Below, piece after piece: positions 26,816 through 35,172 of a stretch of 64,000 nt of DNA (position 1 is the stretch's first letter; every line of letters starts with the position of its first letter). The notes beneath the pieces are model-generated. The model saw only the letters and a list, made by a program, of their open reading frames with translations. It was not told where the DNA came from and searched no databases. A program made the position numbers and the translations under genes. Source of the stretch: Bradyrhizobium sp. dw_411 (GTDB lineage: Bacteria > Pseudomonadota > Alphaproteobacteria > Rhizobiales > Xanthobacteraceae); NCBI RefSeq assembly GCF_018449695.1, contig NZ_JAAVUY010000009.1, positions 248,001-312,000 on the forward strand. The letters are read 5' to 3'.

Positions 26816-28096
26816 TTACGCTAATGCCAGCCGCTGCCGCGAGCGGATCAACAGCGTGACCATGATCGTGACGTTGACCAAATTCCATCCGAGCCCGTTG
26901 AGGAACGCCGCCGCGTAGGAGCCCGTGGAGTCGAAGATCACACCGGACACCCAGCCGCCGAGCGACATCCCGAACACCGAAGCAAAGATCACGATGCCGA
27001 CGCGGGTGGCGGCCTGCGACGCCGGCATCGCCTCGCGCACGATGATGGCGTAGCTCGGCACGATGCCGCCCTGGAACAGGCCGAACATCGCCGAGATGAT
27101 GTAGAGCGAGGTCAGACCGTCGAAGAACAGATAGAACAACAGCGCCGCGCCCTGCGCGACCGAGCCGATCAGGAGCGTGCGGATGCCGCCGATCTTGTCG
27201 GCCAGGAACCCCGAACCGATCCGGCTGATGATTCCAAAGCCGAGCATCAGCGACAACATCTCGGCGCCGCGCGCCGCGCCATAGCCGAGATCGCCGCAAT
27301 AGGCGACGATATGGACCTGCGGCATCGCCATCGCGACGCAGCAGGCGATGCTGGCAATCGACAGGATCACGGTCAGGGCGTTGGTCGAAAGCCGCAGATC
27401 GACCCGCGGCGGCGCCGCATCGACGTGGCTGCGCTGCGTTCCCGCCCCCATCAGCACGCGCAGCCAGACCAGCGCGAGCGCCATCGCAATCACAGTGAAG
27501 ATGCCGATCGCGATATGGGTGGTGCGCCAGCCGATCGTCTCCATGCCGAAATTCACCAGCGGCGGCCAGATCGTGCCGCCTATATAATTGCCGCTGGCGG
27601 CGATGGTGACCGCAAGCCCGCGGTAGCGGCTGAACCAGTGCGAGGCTTCCGCCATCAGCGGGCCGAACGTCGCCGATGCGCTGAGCCCGATGACAAGATG
27701 CGTGATAATGAATTGCCAGATCGACGGCGACATGCCCGCCCCGATATAGCCAAGGCCGAGCAGACCGACGCCGAGCCCAATGGCCGTGACGATGCCGTAA
27801 CGGTCGGTGATTTTCCCGGTCAGCACGCCGCCGGCGCCGAAGCCGAGCATCACCATCGTAAAGGCGAGTGACGCGGTGCCGCGCGAGGCCGCGAATTCGG
27901 TCTGCACCACCGGCAGCGCCACCACGACCGACCACATCCCGACGCTACCGAGCGAGCCGATCAGCACGGCCACGGCCAAACGCGTCCATGCCCGGCGCGA
28001 ATCGGGGACGAACAGCGTCGAATTTCGGCTGGAAGGAGAAGCAATTTCCACGGCGGCCGCAACTTCGTCGGCCGCTGCCATCAGGTCAAGCGCCAT
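26816..28096 (-). CDS. MFS transporter, monocarboxylate/oxalate-formate type
   Basis: A 426-residue inner-membrane protein with twelve predicted membrane helices, starting after a polar N-tail of about 35 residues. GKITDRYGIVTAIGLGVGLLG is the MFS A-motif, and ASHWFSRYRGLAVTIAASGNYIGG is characteristic of monocarboxylate and oxalate/formate transporters. It probably moves a small organic anion. It has no metabolic partner gene next to it. Confidence 0.85.
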   Translation of the reverse strand: MALDLMAAADEVAAAVEIASPSSRNSTLFVPDSRRAWTRLAVAVLIGSLGSVGMWSVVVALPVVQTEFAASRGTASLAFTMVMLGFGAGGVLTGKITDRYGIVTAIGLGVGLLGLGYIGAGMSPSIWQFIITHLVIGLSASATFGPLMAEASHWFSRYRGLAVTIAASGNYIGGTIWPPLVNFGMETIGWRTTHIAIGIFTVIAMALALVWLRVLMGAGTQRSHVDAAPPRVDLRLSTNALTVILSIASIACCVAMAMPQVHIVAYCGDLGYGAARGAEMLSLMLGFGIISRIGSGFLADKIGGIRTLLIGSVAQGAALLFYLFFDGLTSLYIISAMFGLFQGGIVPSYAIIVREAMPASQAATRVGIVIFASVFGMSLGGWVSGVIFDSTGSYAAAFLNGLGWNLVNVTIMVTLLIRSRQRLALA

Positions 28097-28340
28097 GGCG
28101 CGATATTGGGCATGCAGATGCAGCGCAACAGGATGTGGTGCGGCGCGGCATGGTTAGTGGACGACGTGCCCAGCAGCGGGTTCAGATGTGCAATTGGAGG
28201 TTAGGAAATCTAGGGATTTCAGATTGGCGTCGGCCGGGAGACTTCCGGAACATCAGCATAGCCCTCTTGAAACAACCACACGCCCTGATCTTTGCCTCTC
28301 TCAAGCATTTCGTAGACTTCGTGGATGTCGGCTGTTGGTG
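28097..28340. other. Intergenic stretch without identified gene
   Basis: About 240 bases between the transporter start and the repeat array. I see only short frames and no convincing promoter. It forms the left edge of the repeat-rich region that extends to about 30.7 kb. Confidence 0.4.
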
Positions 28341-28460
28341 GGAATTACTGTGACAGTGCACTTAATTAATCTGCAGCACCGCAATTAGTGCACTGTCACC
28401 GTAATTCCGTAATTCGCCGTAATTCGTCACCGAAATTCTGTAACTCTGTCACCGTAATTC
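28341..28460. repeat. Long inverted repeat followed by GTAATTC tandem motif
   Basis: Two arms of about 26 bases (28341-28367 and 28383-28408) are near-perfect inverted copies around a 15-base loop; the core GTGACAGTGCACT is exact in both arms. The right arm runs into an irregular array of GTAATTC units (about 28402-28455), with GTCACCGTAATTC appearing twice. Another GTAATTCCT lies at 29331. The design resembles REP-type palindromes spread by Y1 transposases, and a RAYT gene lies 1.5 kb downstream, but this motif differs from the ones directly flanking that gene. Confidence 0.65.
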
Positions 28461-28498
28461 GTTCAGCGATATTTATAGACATAGGCATATTGTTTGTG

Positions 28499-28957
28499 TC
28501 AGTCCGTATTCTGTGTGAACACGTACCAATGGTTGTCGACCTGGCGTAGGTAGACGTTGCCGACGTCCTGCATGTGCGGCCCTAACGCGGTCACGACGCT
28601 TCCCTTTCGCTCGGGATCACCCGGGACGTAAGTGAGGCCTATGATCTGCTCGGGACCGATTGTCATAAGTCCGCGCACACCCAAGATGAAACGCACGGTG
28701 CCATCGTAATCACAAGCTATGCGCATTCGCCGGTCGATACGGCTGGCGGCCGCTGCCGCCTCCGGTGTCAACTGCCCAGCACAATGATTCTGAATCATCT
28801 TGGTGAGCGCGGCGAATTCTTCCTCGTGTGCGGCATAGAGCGTGACTACGTGCTGTTCATCAGGGAACGGCGGAAACAGCCAACGCCATGTGATTAAAAC
28901 CAACACCAAGGCCAGAAACCCAGCAACACCAATCATAATCCACCGCCGGTTCACCAT
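28499..28957 (-). CDS. Membrane-anchored hypothetical protein coupled to toxin-like fragment
   Basis: A 152-residue product with an N-terminal membrane anchor (WIMIGVAGFLALVLVLITW) and a soluble, presumably periplasmic domain containing two cysteines (QNHCAGQL, MRIACDYDG). Its start overlaps the stop of the upstream toxin-like fragment by one base (TAATG), a strong sign of translational coupling. In polymorphic-toxin loci the following gene is often the immunity protein; that role is inference here. Confidence 0.6.
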   Translation of the reverse strand: MVNRRWIMIGVAGFLALVLVLITWRWLFPPFPDEQHVVTLYAAHEEEFAALTKMIQNHCAGQLTPEAAAAASRIDRRMRIACDYDGTVRFILGVRGLMTIGPEQIIGLTYVPGDPERKGSVVTALGPHMQDVGNVYLRQVDNHWYVFTQNTD

Positions 28958-29226
28958 TATTTGCCGCCGCCTCCACTACCGACTTGGCCAGTGTTGCCGC
29001 CGTTGCTATTCGCGTTCGCAGCGACATTGCCGATCTGGCTGGAATCGATCGTCGACAGCGTGCCCCCGTTGTTGATCGCGTTCGCTCCGCTTGTGATATC
29101 TTGCGTATTGATCGGGTTGTTCGTGCCTCCGTGCAGTAGGTCACCCATGCCCGTCAACGTCCTATTGGAGTAGCCTGCCGCCGCGCCTGTGGCGCCGTAT
29201 TCGAAATTGCCGAACGCGTCATACAT
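28957..29226 (-). pseudogene. C-terminal remnant of a polymorphic-toxin-like gene
   Basis: Eighty-nine codons beginning MYDAFGNFEYGATGAAAGYS and ending in a Gly/Asn-rich tail. The DAFGNFxYGATG-xxxG pattern followed by a Leu-x-x-Gly-Gly stretch resembles the polymorphic toxin type 44 domain as I know it. Upstream, the frame continues through LQNP and straight into a REP-like palindrome (29241-29273), so the 5' part of the gene appears to have been replaced or cut by the repeat. The stop overlaps the next gene's ATG. I call it a truncated toxin end with moderate certainty. Confidence 0.5.
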
Positions 29227-29240
29227 TGGGTTCTGCAGCC

Positions 29241-29325
29241 CGTAGGGCGGATTAGCCGAAGGCGTAATCCGCCATCTTCTTTCTTCTTCACCGCGGCGGG
29301 TTACGCCTTCGGCTAAACCGCCCTA
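29241..29325. repeat. REP-like palindrome pair, family B (GGCGGATTA/GGTTACGCC type)
   Basis: Two related hairpins in opposite orientation at 29241-29273 and 29295-29325. Each carries TTAGCCGAAGGCGTAA or its inverse flanked by GGCGG/CCGCC, and a TAGGGCGG or CCGCCCTA end. Such elements are scattered widely in Bradyrhizobium-group genomes. The first copy sits exactly at the broken edge of the toxin-like fragment. Confidence 0.75.
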
Positions 29326-29425
29326 GGCACCGTAATTCCTAATCGTGAAACCACGACGCGATTTGGCATCGCATGCACCCCAATCAATCCTACGAGCTTC
29401 ACTCCTTCACAAAATGTCGGCCGGC

Positions 29426-29803
29426 TCAATAAACTGGAAAAACACCTTTCGAAGTTCGTAACACGTAGGATTCAAATCCTGAACCATCTGGAATTATTCG
29501 AAACCCTCTCTCTACGCCAAAGTTGAACGTCAACTGGCCGACCGTATCAACGTTAACACTAGCGACCTGCTCGTTGAAAAACTCAAAAAGAATTGCTGAA
29601 GTTCCTGGAGACGCGCCATGGCCGGACTGCAAGAGCCTACCGTCAAACACCTCAAATACACACTGCAAGAGTACCGATGATCCATTAGAGAAGTGCAATA
29701 TCATCGACCCAAAGCCTACCAGAACTCCGACAAATGCCGAGGTCGCCAAGCTGCTTGCGTCAGTCCGCAAATTTTCCAAGTCGGATTGCGAGAGAGATGT
29801 CAT
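29426..29803 (-). CDS. Immunity-like orphan (DUF6188-type resemblance)
   Basis: A 125-residue soluble, beta-rich product starting MTSLSQSDLENLRTDASSLA. The pattern of alternating hydrophobic strands (GSMILHFSNGSSVLLQC, SAILFEFFNE, GQLTFNFG) ending in ESYVLRTSKGVFPVY is like DUF6188-type proteins that accompany contact toxins. AGAGGT stands 7 bases before the ATG at 29803; the frame opens further upstream inside a REP element and is not used. With the truncated toxin next door this may be an orphan immunity gene. Family call is tentative. Confidence 0.5.
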   Translation of the reverse strand: MTSLSQSDLENLRTDASSLATSAFVGVLVGFGSMILHFSNGSSVLLQCVFEVFDGRLLQSGHGASPGTSAILFEFFNEQVASVNVDTVGQLTFNFGVERGFRIIPDGSGFESYVLRTSKGVFPVY

Positions 29804-29849
29804 GGCGTACCTCTTATCACGGACTCGGGGTCGGTGTGGGTGGTAGCCC

Positions 29850-29933
29850 GTAGGATGGGTTGAGCTCTTGCGAAACCCATCATCTGCTGCACGTATCATG
29901 GTGATGGGTATCGTTGCGCTCCACCCATCCTAC
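29850..29933. repeat. REP-like palindrome pair, family A, left of RAYT
   Basis: Two inverted copies of a roughly 32-base hairpin at 29850-29882 (starts GTAGGATGGGTTGAGC) and 29902-29933 (ends CCACCCATCCTAC), 19 bases apart. Paired copies in opposite orientation are the classical BIME layout. They end about 20 bases from the stop of the RAYT gene. Confidence 0.85.
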
Positions 29934-29951
29934 GCCACCACGCCACACGCG

Positions 29952-30488
29952 CTATGATCGCTCGCCAAAATCCCCGGCATAATCGGTGATATCGCCAGCC
30001 CAATCCTCGGGATAGATTCCGAGTTTCACCATACGATGGAACGACGAATACGGCCAATCCCGCACCCGCGACACGAGCCCATGCTTGACCGGGTTGATAT
30101 GGACGTAATCGATATGACGCGCGAAATCGTTCTCGTCGCGAATGGTATGCTCCCAGTAACGCCGCTGCCAGATACCGCGTTCACCCTTGGCGGCGCGGCT
30201 GTCTGAAATCCTTTCGCCGGTTGCGAGGCGGCGTGAGAATGCCGATTTGATCAGCCGCCAGCGCGTGGAAAAATCCGCGTCGGCCTCGGGGAGTGTCCAG
30301 ACCGTGTGGAGATGATCAGGCAGTACAACTACCGCATCGATTGTGAACGGATGACGCCGGCGCGTCTCGCGAAAGGCGATGCGCAGTTCATCGATATGTT
30401 GCGTCAGTACGTTCAGCCGGCGCTCCGCCAGATTGACGGTGAAGAAAAAGCTGCCCCCGGCCACGAAGTTGCGACGATAGCCGGTCAT
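29952..30488 (-). CDS. REP-associated tyrosine transposase (RAYT, Y1_Tnp family)
   Basis: A 178-residue single-strand DNA transposase-like protein related to IS200/IS605 TnpA. The HUH-type motif is in VVLPDHLHTVWTLP (His-Leu-His), and the catalytic Tyr is probably in HIDYVHINPVKHGLV, the RAYT signature. The N-terminus (GGSFFFTVNLAERRLNVL) and IWQRRYWEHTIRDENDF are also typical. REP-like palindromes lie on both sides (29850-29933; 30521-30599; 30656-30687) and are its expected substrates. RAYTs are usually single-copy domesticated genes. Confidence 0.92.
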   Translation of the reverse strand: MTGYRRNFVAGGSFFFTVNLAERRLNVLTQHIDELRIAFRETRRRHPFTIDAVVVLPDHLHTVWTLPEADADFSTRWRLIKSAFSRRLATGERISDSRAAKGERGIWQRRYWEHTIRDENDFARHIDYVHINPVKHGLVSRVRDWPYSSFHRMVKLGIYPEDWAGDITDYAGDFGERS

Positions 30489-30520
30489 GCCAGCAGGCTC
30501 CGATGATGCGATAGACTAGG

Positions 30521-30599
30521 TGATGGGTATCGCTTCGCTCCACCCATCCTACAACCCCCACCGCTCTGTAGGATGGGTTGAGCCATTGCGAAACCCATC
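30521..30599. repeat. REP-like palindrome pair, family A, right of RAYT
   Basis: Copies at 30521-30552 (starts TGATGGGTATCGCTTCGC) and 30568-30599 (inverse orientation, starts GTAGGATGGGTTGAGC), 15 bases apart. Same family as the pair left of the RAYT gene, with small sequence differences in the loop. Confidence 0.85.
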
Positions 30600-30655
30600 G
30601 CCGGCCCCATTCCCGTATACAGCCGATTGGGGCTCAGCGATTCCGGTTCATGGTC

Positions 30656-30687
30656 TGATGGGTATCGCTTCGCTCCACCCATCCTAC
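30656..30687 (+). repeat. Single REP-like palindrome, family A
   Basis: A fifth copy, identical over its 32 bases to the one at 30521-30552 as far as I can read. It has no inverted partner nearby and lies about 40 bases before a possible CtrA site and 230 bases before flhA. Confidence 0.8.
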
Positions 30688-30727
30688 ACGCTGGCGCTCG
30701 CCCGGAAATGACGGGTTAATCTCCCCG

Positions 30728-30742
30728 TTAACCCTTTCCTAA
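30728..30742. promoter_or_regulatory. CtrA-box-like site upstream of flhA
   Basis: TTAA-N7-CTAA, one mismatch from the CtrA consensus TTAA-N7-TTAA, and TAACCAT follows at 30740-30746. It lies 175-190 bases before the chosen flhA start. CtrA control of flagellar genes is established in several alphaproteobacteria; here it is only suggested by the motif. Confidence 0.35.
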
Positions 30743-30916
30743 CCATAAACTGGGCAAAAATTGCCGAGTGGAAGAAGTTGAGTGTCGTCAGCCGCGTAGA
30801 ACGGGGGAGTACCCGTGGACGCCAGTGCGGTGCCTCACTTTCGAAACGGTGGCCCATCGGCCGCCGCGCAGTCGTTTGGCGCCCGTGATCGGCATTCGCG
30901 GGGGGAAGCAGCAGTA

Positions 30917-33049
30917 ATGGTCGACGTCACGGCAGGTCAGGGCGCAGGGGCCCCCTCAGGCGGGTTCCCGAGTTTCAGTGAAATCCGCAATATCCTGTTG
31001 CGAGGCGATCTCGGGCTGGCGTTCGGCATTCTCACCATCCTGGTGGTGCTGATCCTGCCGCTGCCCTCGATCGTGCTCGATCTGTTTCTCGCGATCTCGA
31101 TCACGCTGTCGATCCTGATCCTGATGACGTCGCTGTTCATCCAGGCGCCGCTGGAATTCTCCTCGTTCCCGACCATCCTTTTGATCTCGACCATGCTGCG
31201 GCTGTCGCTCAACCTCGCCTCGACGCGGCTGATCCTGTCGCGCGGCCATGAGGGCACGGACGCCGCCGGCCACGTCATCGAAGCCTTCGGCAATTTCGTG
31301 ATGGGCGGTAATTTCGTGATCGGGATTATCGTGTTCGCGATCCTGGTGATCGTGAACTTCGTCGTCATCACCAAGGGTTCGGGACGTATCGCGGAAGTCG
31401 CGGCCCGCTTCCACTTGGACTCCATGCCCGGCAAGCAGATGGCGATCGACGCCGATCTGTCGGCCGGCCTGATCGACGAAAAGGTCGCCAAGGAACGGCG
31501 CAAGGCGCTGGAAGACGAAAGCGGCTTCTTCGGCGCGATGGACGGTGCCTCGAAGTTCGTGCGCGGCGATGCGATTGCGGGGCTTCTGGTGGTGTTCATC
31601 AACATCATCGGCGGCATCATCATCGGCGTGGCCCAGCAGGGCCTGGCTTTCAGCGAAGCGGCGCGCACCTACACGCTACTCACCGTCGGCGACGGCCTGG
31701 TCACGCAAATTCCGGCGCTGATCGTCTCGACCGCGGCAGGTCTGCTGGTCTCGAAGGCCGGCGTCAGCGGCGCCGCCGACAAGGCGCTGATGAAGCAGCT
31801 TTCCGGCTATCCGCAGGCGCTGGGCATGTCGGCCGGCGTAATGCTGCTGCTGGCGACCCTGCCGGGCATTCCGATGTTGCCCTTCCTGATATTGGGCGGC
31901 GGTGCCGCCGCGGCCGCGATTTCGGCCCGCAAGAACAAGCGCGCCGCGACCGCGGCGGCAGCGAGCGCAGCCGCAGCTCCCGCCAATGCCGCGGCGGCCG
32001 CGGCCGCCGCCGAAGAGCCGATCTCGACGGCATTGAAGATCGACGACCTCAAGATCGAGCTCGGTTACGCGCTGCTGCCGCTGGTCAACGGCCCCGACGG
32101 CACCGACCGCCTGACCGAACAGATCAAGGCGCTGCGCCGCTCGCTTGCGATCGAAATGGGTTTCGTGATGCCGGCGGTGCGCATTCTCGACAATGTGCAG
32201 CTCGAGGCCAACACCTACATCATCAAGATCAAGGAAGTGGATGCGGGCACCGGCCGGATCTGGCCCAGCCAGTTCATGGTCATGGATCCCGGCGGCAGCC
32301 AGGTCGCCGTACCCGGCATTCACACCATCGAGCCGACCTTCGGACTGCCCGCGACCTGGGTCGATGCCAGCCTGAAAGAAGAAGCCTCGCTCAAGGGCTA
32401 CACCGTGGTCGATGCCGCGACGGTGCTGTCGACGCATCTCACTGAGCTGCTCAAGAACAACATGTCGGACCTGTTGTCCTATGGCGAGGTGCAGAAGCTT
32501 CTCAAGGACCTGCCGAAGGAACAGGGCGAATTGGTCAAGGACATCGTGCCGTCCCAGGTCACGATATCGGGCATCCAGCGCGTGCTGCAATTGTTGCTAG
32601 CCGAGCGCATCTCGATCCGCGACCTCTCGACCATTCTGGAGGGCATCGCCGACGCGCTGGCGTTCTCGCGCAACCCCGCGACCATGGTCGAACATGTGCG
32701 CGCCCGGCTGGCCCGGCAGATCTGCGCGCAGAACACTTCCCACAACGGCTATCTGCCGCTGATCGCACTATCAGCGAAATGGGAACAGGCCTTCGCCGAG
32801 TCGCTGATCGGCCAGGGCGACGAGCGCAGCCTCGCGATGCAGCCCTCAAAACTGTCGGAGTTCATGACCGTGGTGCGCGAGCGGTTCGAACAGGCCGCCC
32901 GCGAAGGCGAGGCGCCGGTGCTGGTGACCTCGGCCTCGATCCGTCCGTTCGTGCGCTCATTGGTGGAGCGCTTCAGGTCGCAAACAACGGTGCTCTCGCA
33001 GGCCGAAATCCACCCCCGCGCCCGGCTGAAAACGGTCGGAAGCGTCTAG
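30917..33049 (+). CDS. flhA: Flagellar export apparatus protein FlhA
   Basis: Inner-membrane gate protein of the flagellar type III secretion system. The 710-residue product has about eight membrane segments in the first half (LGLAFGILTILVVLILPLPS; FNFVxxTKGSGRIAEVAARF-type loop; GLLVVFINIIGGIIIGV) and a large cytoplasmic domain that docks export substrates. The FHIPEP-family loop DSMPGKQMAIDADLSAG is clear. The frame begins at a GTG at 30815, which also has GGGGGAG upstream; the ATG at 30917 (MVDVTAGQG) gives the usual family N-terminus. An Ala-rich linker near residue 340 (positions 31970-32020) is unusually long. Confidence 0.95.
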   Translation: MVDVTAGQGAGAPSGGFPSFSEIRNILLRGDLGLAFGILTILVVLILPLPSIVLDLFLAISITLSILILMTSLFIQAPLEFSSFPTILLISTMLRLSLNLASTRLILSRGHEGTDAAGHVIEAFGNFVMGGNFVIGIIVFAILVIVNFVVITKGSGRIAEVAARFHLDSMPGKQMAIDADLSAGLIDEKVAKERRKALEDESGFFGAMDGASKFVRGDAIAGLLVVFINIIGGIIIGVAQQGLAFSEAARTYTLLTVGDGLVTQIPALIVSTAAGLLVSKAGVSGAADKALMKQLSGYPQALGMSAGVMLLLATLPGIPMLPFLILGGGAAAAAISARKNKRAATAAAASAAAAPANAAAAAAAAEEPISTALKIDDLKIELGYALLPLVNGPDGTDRLTEQIKALRRSLAIEMGFVMPAVRILDNVQLEANTYIIKIKEVDAGTGRIWPSQFMVMDPGGSQVAVPGIHTIEPTFGLPATWVDASLKEEASLKGYTVVDAATVLSTHLTELLKNNMSDLLSYGEVQKLLKDLPKEQGELVKDIVPSQVTISGIQRVLQLLLAERISIRDLSTILEGIADALAFSRNPATMVEHVRARLARQICAQNTSHNGYLPLIALSAKWEQAFAESLIGQGDERSLAMQPSKLSEFMTVVRERFEQAAREGEAPVLVTSASIRPFVRSLVERFRSQTTVLSQAEIHPRARLKTVGSV

Positions 33050-33059
33050 GGCATTTTCC

Positions 33060-33079
33060 CGCGAAGGCTGCGCTTCGCG
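33060..33079. repeat. Hairpin just after flhA
   Basis: Perfect 7-base arms CGCGAAG/CTTCGCG around a 6-base loop, ten bases after the flhA stop. No T-run follows, so it is not a classical intrinsic terminator. The surrounding wording (GCATTTTCC ... AAAGAAAACGCGTCAAAAC) is like a dispersed intergenic repeat of this bacterial group. Beyond it, to 33407, lie about 330 bases with an AT-rich patch but no gene I can see. Confidence 0.5.
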
Positions 33080-33407
33080 CAAAGAAAACGCGTCAAAACG
33101 GAAAAACGAAGCAGCGACTGCGATGCTTTTTCGCCACAGGCAAATGATTTATCCAATCGAGCACATCAACGGCCATTTCGGCTCACAGCAGCAATCATCC
33201 ATATAAGGCATTGTAATCATTTAATAATTACAAATTATGACTACTTCGCCAAGAATTCTGATCGCGAACAATCACGTCTGTTCACCGCTTTGTGATCGCC
33301 TCTTCGGAACCGAAAGGCGAATCCCCACGTTTCCTGCCAAGAGATGTTGAACCGGCGCGCGGACCGACGACACAAATCCGTAAGTGGCCGGTGGGCAGGA
33401 GGCTCCG

Positions 33408-33605
33408 ATGAACCATTCGATTTACAGCGCGGATCGTTCGACCCACCTCAAGATCGTGGTGGTGGCGCTCGTGGCAGGTATCGCGGTGGCAGGTTTCGGA
33501 ATCTCGGCTCGCACCTCGGACGACAGCTATACGCAGACCGCACGCGTGATCAAAGCCGGCAAGCCGGTGGCGATCACAAGTTCAGGGGCTTCGGTGGTGC
33601 GCTAA
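33408..33605 (+). CDS. Small single-pass membrane or exported protein
   Basis: Sixty-five residues starting MNHSIYSADRSTHLKIVVVA. A hydrophobic stretch (KIVVVALVAGIAVAGFGI) is followed by a polar tail with ARVIKAGKPVAITSSG. AGGAGG stands 7 bases before the ATG, an excellent ribosome-binding site. It lies alone between flhA and the anti-sigma gene. I believe similar short proteins occur in Bradyrhizobium, but function is unknown. Confidence 0.65.
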   Translation: MNHSIYSADRSTHLKIVVVALVAGIAVAGFGISARTSDDSYTQTARVIKAGKPVAITSSGASVVR

Positions 33606-33699
33606 TGATTTTGTGAATTCACGCGGTGCTTTACCAGCCCCCCAAAGTCGCCTCGTGAGTATTAGAAGACCCCAACTACCCCGATAAGACCCCAAGTTG

Positions 33700-33735
33700 A
33701 AAACGCCCGCTCCCCACGGGCGTTTTCTCTTTTTG
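33700..33735. terminator. Intrinsic terminator between small membrane protein and anti-sigma gene
   Basis: Perfect 10-base stem AAAACGCCCG / CGGGCGTTTT with a 7-base loop (33710-33716), followed by CTCTTTTT on the plus strand. The leading A-run also allows function on the minus strand, so it may serve both converging transcripts. Confidence 0.85.
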
Positions 33736-33763
33736 GGGACTTAAAAAATCCGGCGGTGAAGCT

Positions 33764-34627
33764 TCAGCGCGCAGGTGCGGGGGCCGGAACGGCCTCGATC
33801 AGTTTGCCGGTGAAGATCGGCGTCGAGTGCGGGTTGCCGTCGGGCGAGCCGCCCGCCTGCTCGACCGTCACCGCGTAGGTAGCCGCGTTGACGGTGTCGG
33901 CGTCATAGGATGACAGCACCGGCCGCGCGGTGAAGTCGCTGCCGCCGATCACGCCGAGCGAACGCGGTTTTGGCAGCTTGTCCGAGATCAGCCACAGCTC
34001 AAAGCTCTTGCCTGCCTCGGCCGCCGCGCCGACCTTGCGCACGGTGAAGTTCTTGGTCGCTCCGTCAACCGTGAGGATGAAGGCGGGCGAGCCGCCATTC
34101 TGCAGCACAGCAACATATTGCGCCGATGCCGCTGATGCCGCCGGGGCTTTAGCCTCGACAATTTGAATCCGCGCTTTCGGACGAAGGCCTTCGGGCAGCC
34201 AATCCGGCGCAGCGAGCTGAACGCCGAGCAACGCGACCAATGCAGCGGCGAGCGCCGACGTAAACGACGCCACGCTGCGCCAGCGTTTTGCGCTATCCGA
34301 CATCTCGATGACGTTGGAGGGCGCCACCTCGGCTGCGGGTTCGACCGCCTCTGCGAAAATCGACGGCGCTTCCTGCGGAATCACCAGCGGCGCTTGCGGT
34401 TCGGCATGCCCGATCGCGGCCCGGATTTTTTCCCAGACTTCCGGCCGAGGCTCGACCGATCCGACCATCTGGTTGAGGACGCCGAGCTTGTGCTCCCACG
34501 CCTCGACCATCGCCGTGAAGTCCTTGTCGACGGACATCATGGTCTCAACCTGCGCCCGCTCATCGACATCGAGAGTGCCGAGCGCGTATTCCGCGGCGAG
34601 CGCGATATGGTCTTCGCTGTAGGCCAT
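33764..34627 (-). CDS. Anti-sigma factor, RskA/SigK-inhibitor type
   Basis: Membrane-anchored inhibitor of the ECF sigma factor encoded just upstream. The 287-residue product has an N-terminal zinc-less anti-sigma domain (HIALAAEYALGTLDVDERAQ), a single membrane helix (FTSALAAALVALLGVQLAA) near residue 130 and a periplasmic RskA-type domain with LQNGGSPAFILTVDG and GKSFELWLIS. The start at 34627 overlaps the sigma stop by one base (TAATG). Release by stress-triggered proteolysis is known in the family; the signal here is unknown. Confidence 0.88.
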   Translation of the reverse strand: MAYSEDHIALAAEYALGTLDVDERAQVETMMSVDKDFTAMVEAWEHKLGVLNQMVGSVEPRPEVWEKIRAAIGHAEPQAPLVIPQEAPSIFAEAVEPAAEVAPSNVIEMSDSAKRWRSVASFTSALAAALVALLGVQLAAPDWLPEGLRPKARIQIVEAKAPAASAASAQYVAVLQNGGSPAFILTVDGATKNFTVRKVGAAAEAGKSFELWLISDKLPKPRSLGVIGGSDFTARPVLSSYDADTVNAATYAVTVEQAGGSPDGNPHSTPIFTGKLIEAVPAPAPAR

Positions 34628-35172
34628 TAGAGTCCCAGGCACTCCCTGATATCCATCATGCTGCGACGCAGCCACGTCTTCACCGTATTCACCGGCGTCT
34701 CGAACTTCGCCGCCAATTGCTCGCGGCTCCAGCCGTTGTAATAGGCGAGCAGCACCAGCTTTTGCCGATCCGGCTCAAGGCGGCCGACGCACTCCAGCAT
34801 CCGCTTCAACTCTTCCGTCATTTCCCGGCGCGCCAGCGGATCCGGCGTATCGGCAGCGACTTCCATCGCCGCAGGTTCTTCTTCGATCGACGATTCACCG
34901 CGCTTGCGCACCACGTCGATGGCGCGGTTTCTGGCGATCGATGCCATCCACGTGATCGGCGAGGACAGGCCGGGATTGAAGTGCCCGGCACTGCTCCAGA
35001 TCTTGACGTAAGCTTCCTGAACGACTTCCTCTGCGAGATCCTGTCGCCGCAAGATACGCAGCACCACGCCAAAGAGTTTCGCGCGCGTAGCGGCATAGAG
35101 GCGCTCAAAAGCAGCCTCGTCCCCCTTCGCTACAGCGGCAATCAGCCAGACCAGCTCAGCTGGCGTCAGCAT
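34627..35172 (-). CDS. ECF RNA polymerase sigma factor
   Basis: A 181-residue extracytoplasmic-function sigma factor. Region 2 carries LAEEVVQEAYVKIW and PITWMASIARNRAIDVVRKR (-10 recognition); region 4 ends with LVLLAYYNGWSREQLAAKF and VNTVKTWLRRSM (-35 recognition). It is co-transcribed with the RskA-type anti-sigma factor. ECF-RskA pairs usually respond to envelope or oxidative stress. Its promoter should lie in 35173-35310. Confidence 0.92.
   Translation of the reverse strand: MLTPAELVWLIAAVAKGDEAAFERLYAATRAKLFGVVLRILRRQDLAEEVVQEAYVKIWSSAGHFNPGLSSPITWMASIARNRAIDVVRKRGESSIEEEPAAMEVAADTPDPLARREMTEELKRMLECVGRLEPDRQKLVLLAYYNGWSREQLAAKFETPVNTVKTWLRRSMMDIRECLGL

Noticed and set aside
26343..27935. 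530-codon minus-strand frame
   Set aside because: Out-of-frame shadow inside the MFS transporter on the same strand, Arg/Gly-rich without domains.
28341..30687. CRISPR array
   Set aside because: The repeats are palindromic REP-type elements of irregular spacing and orientation; there are no regular spacers and no cas genes in the window.
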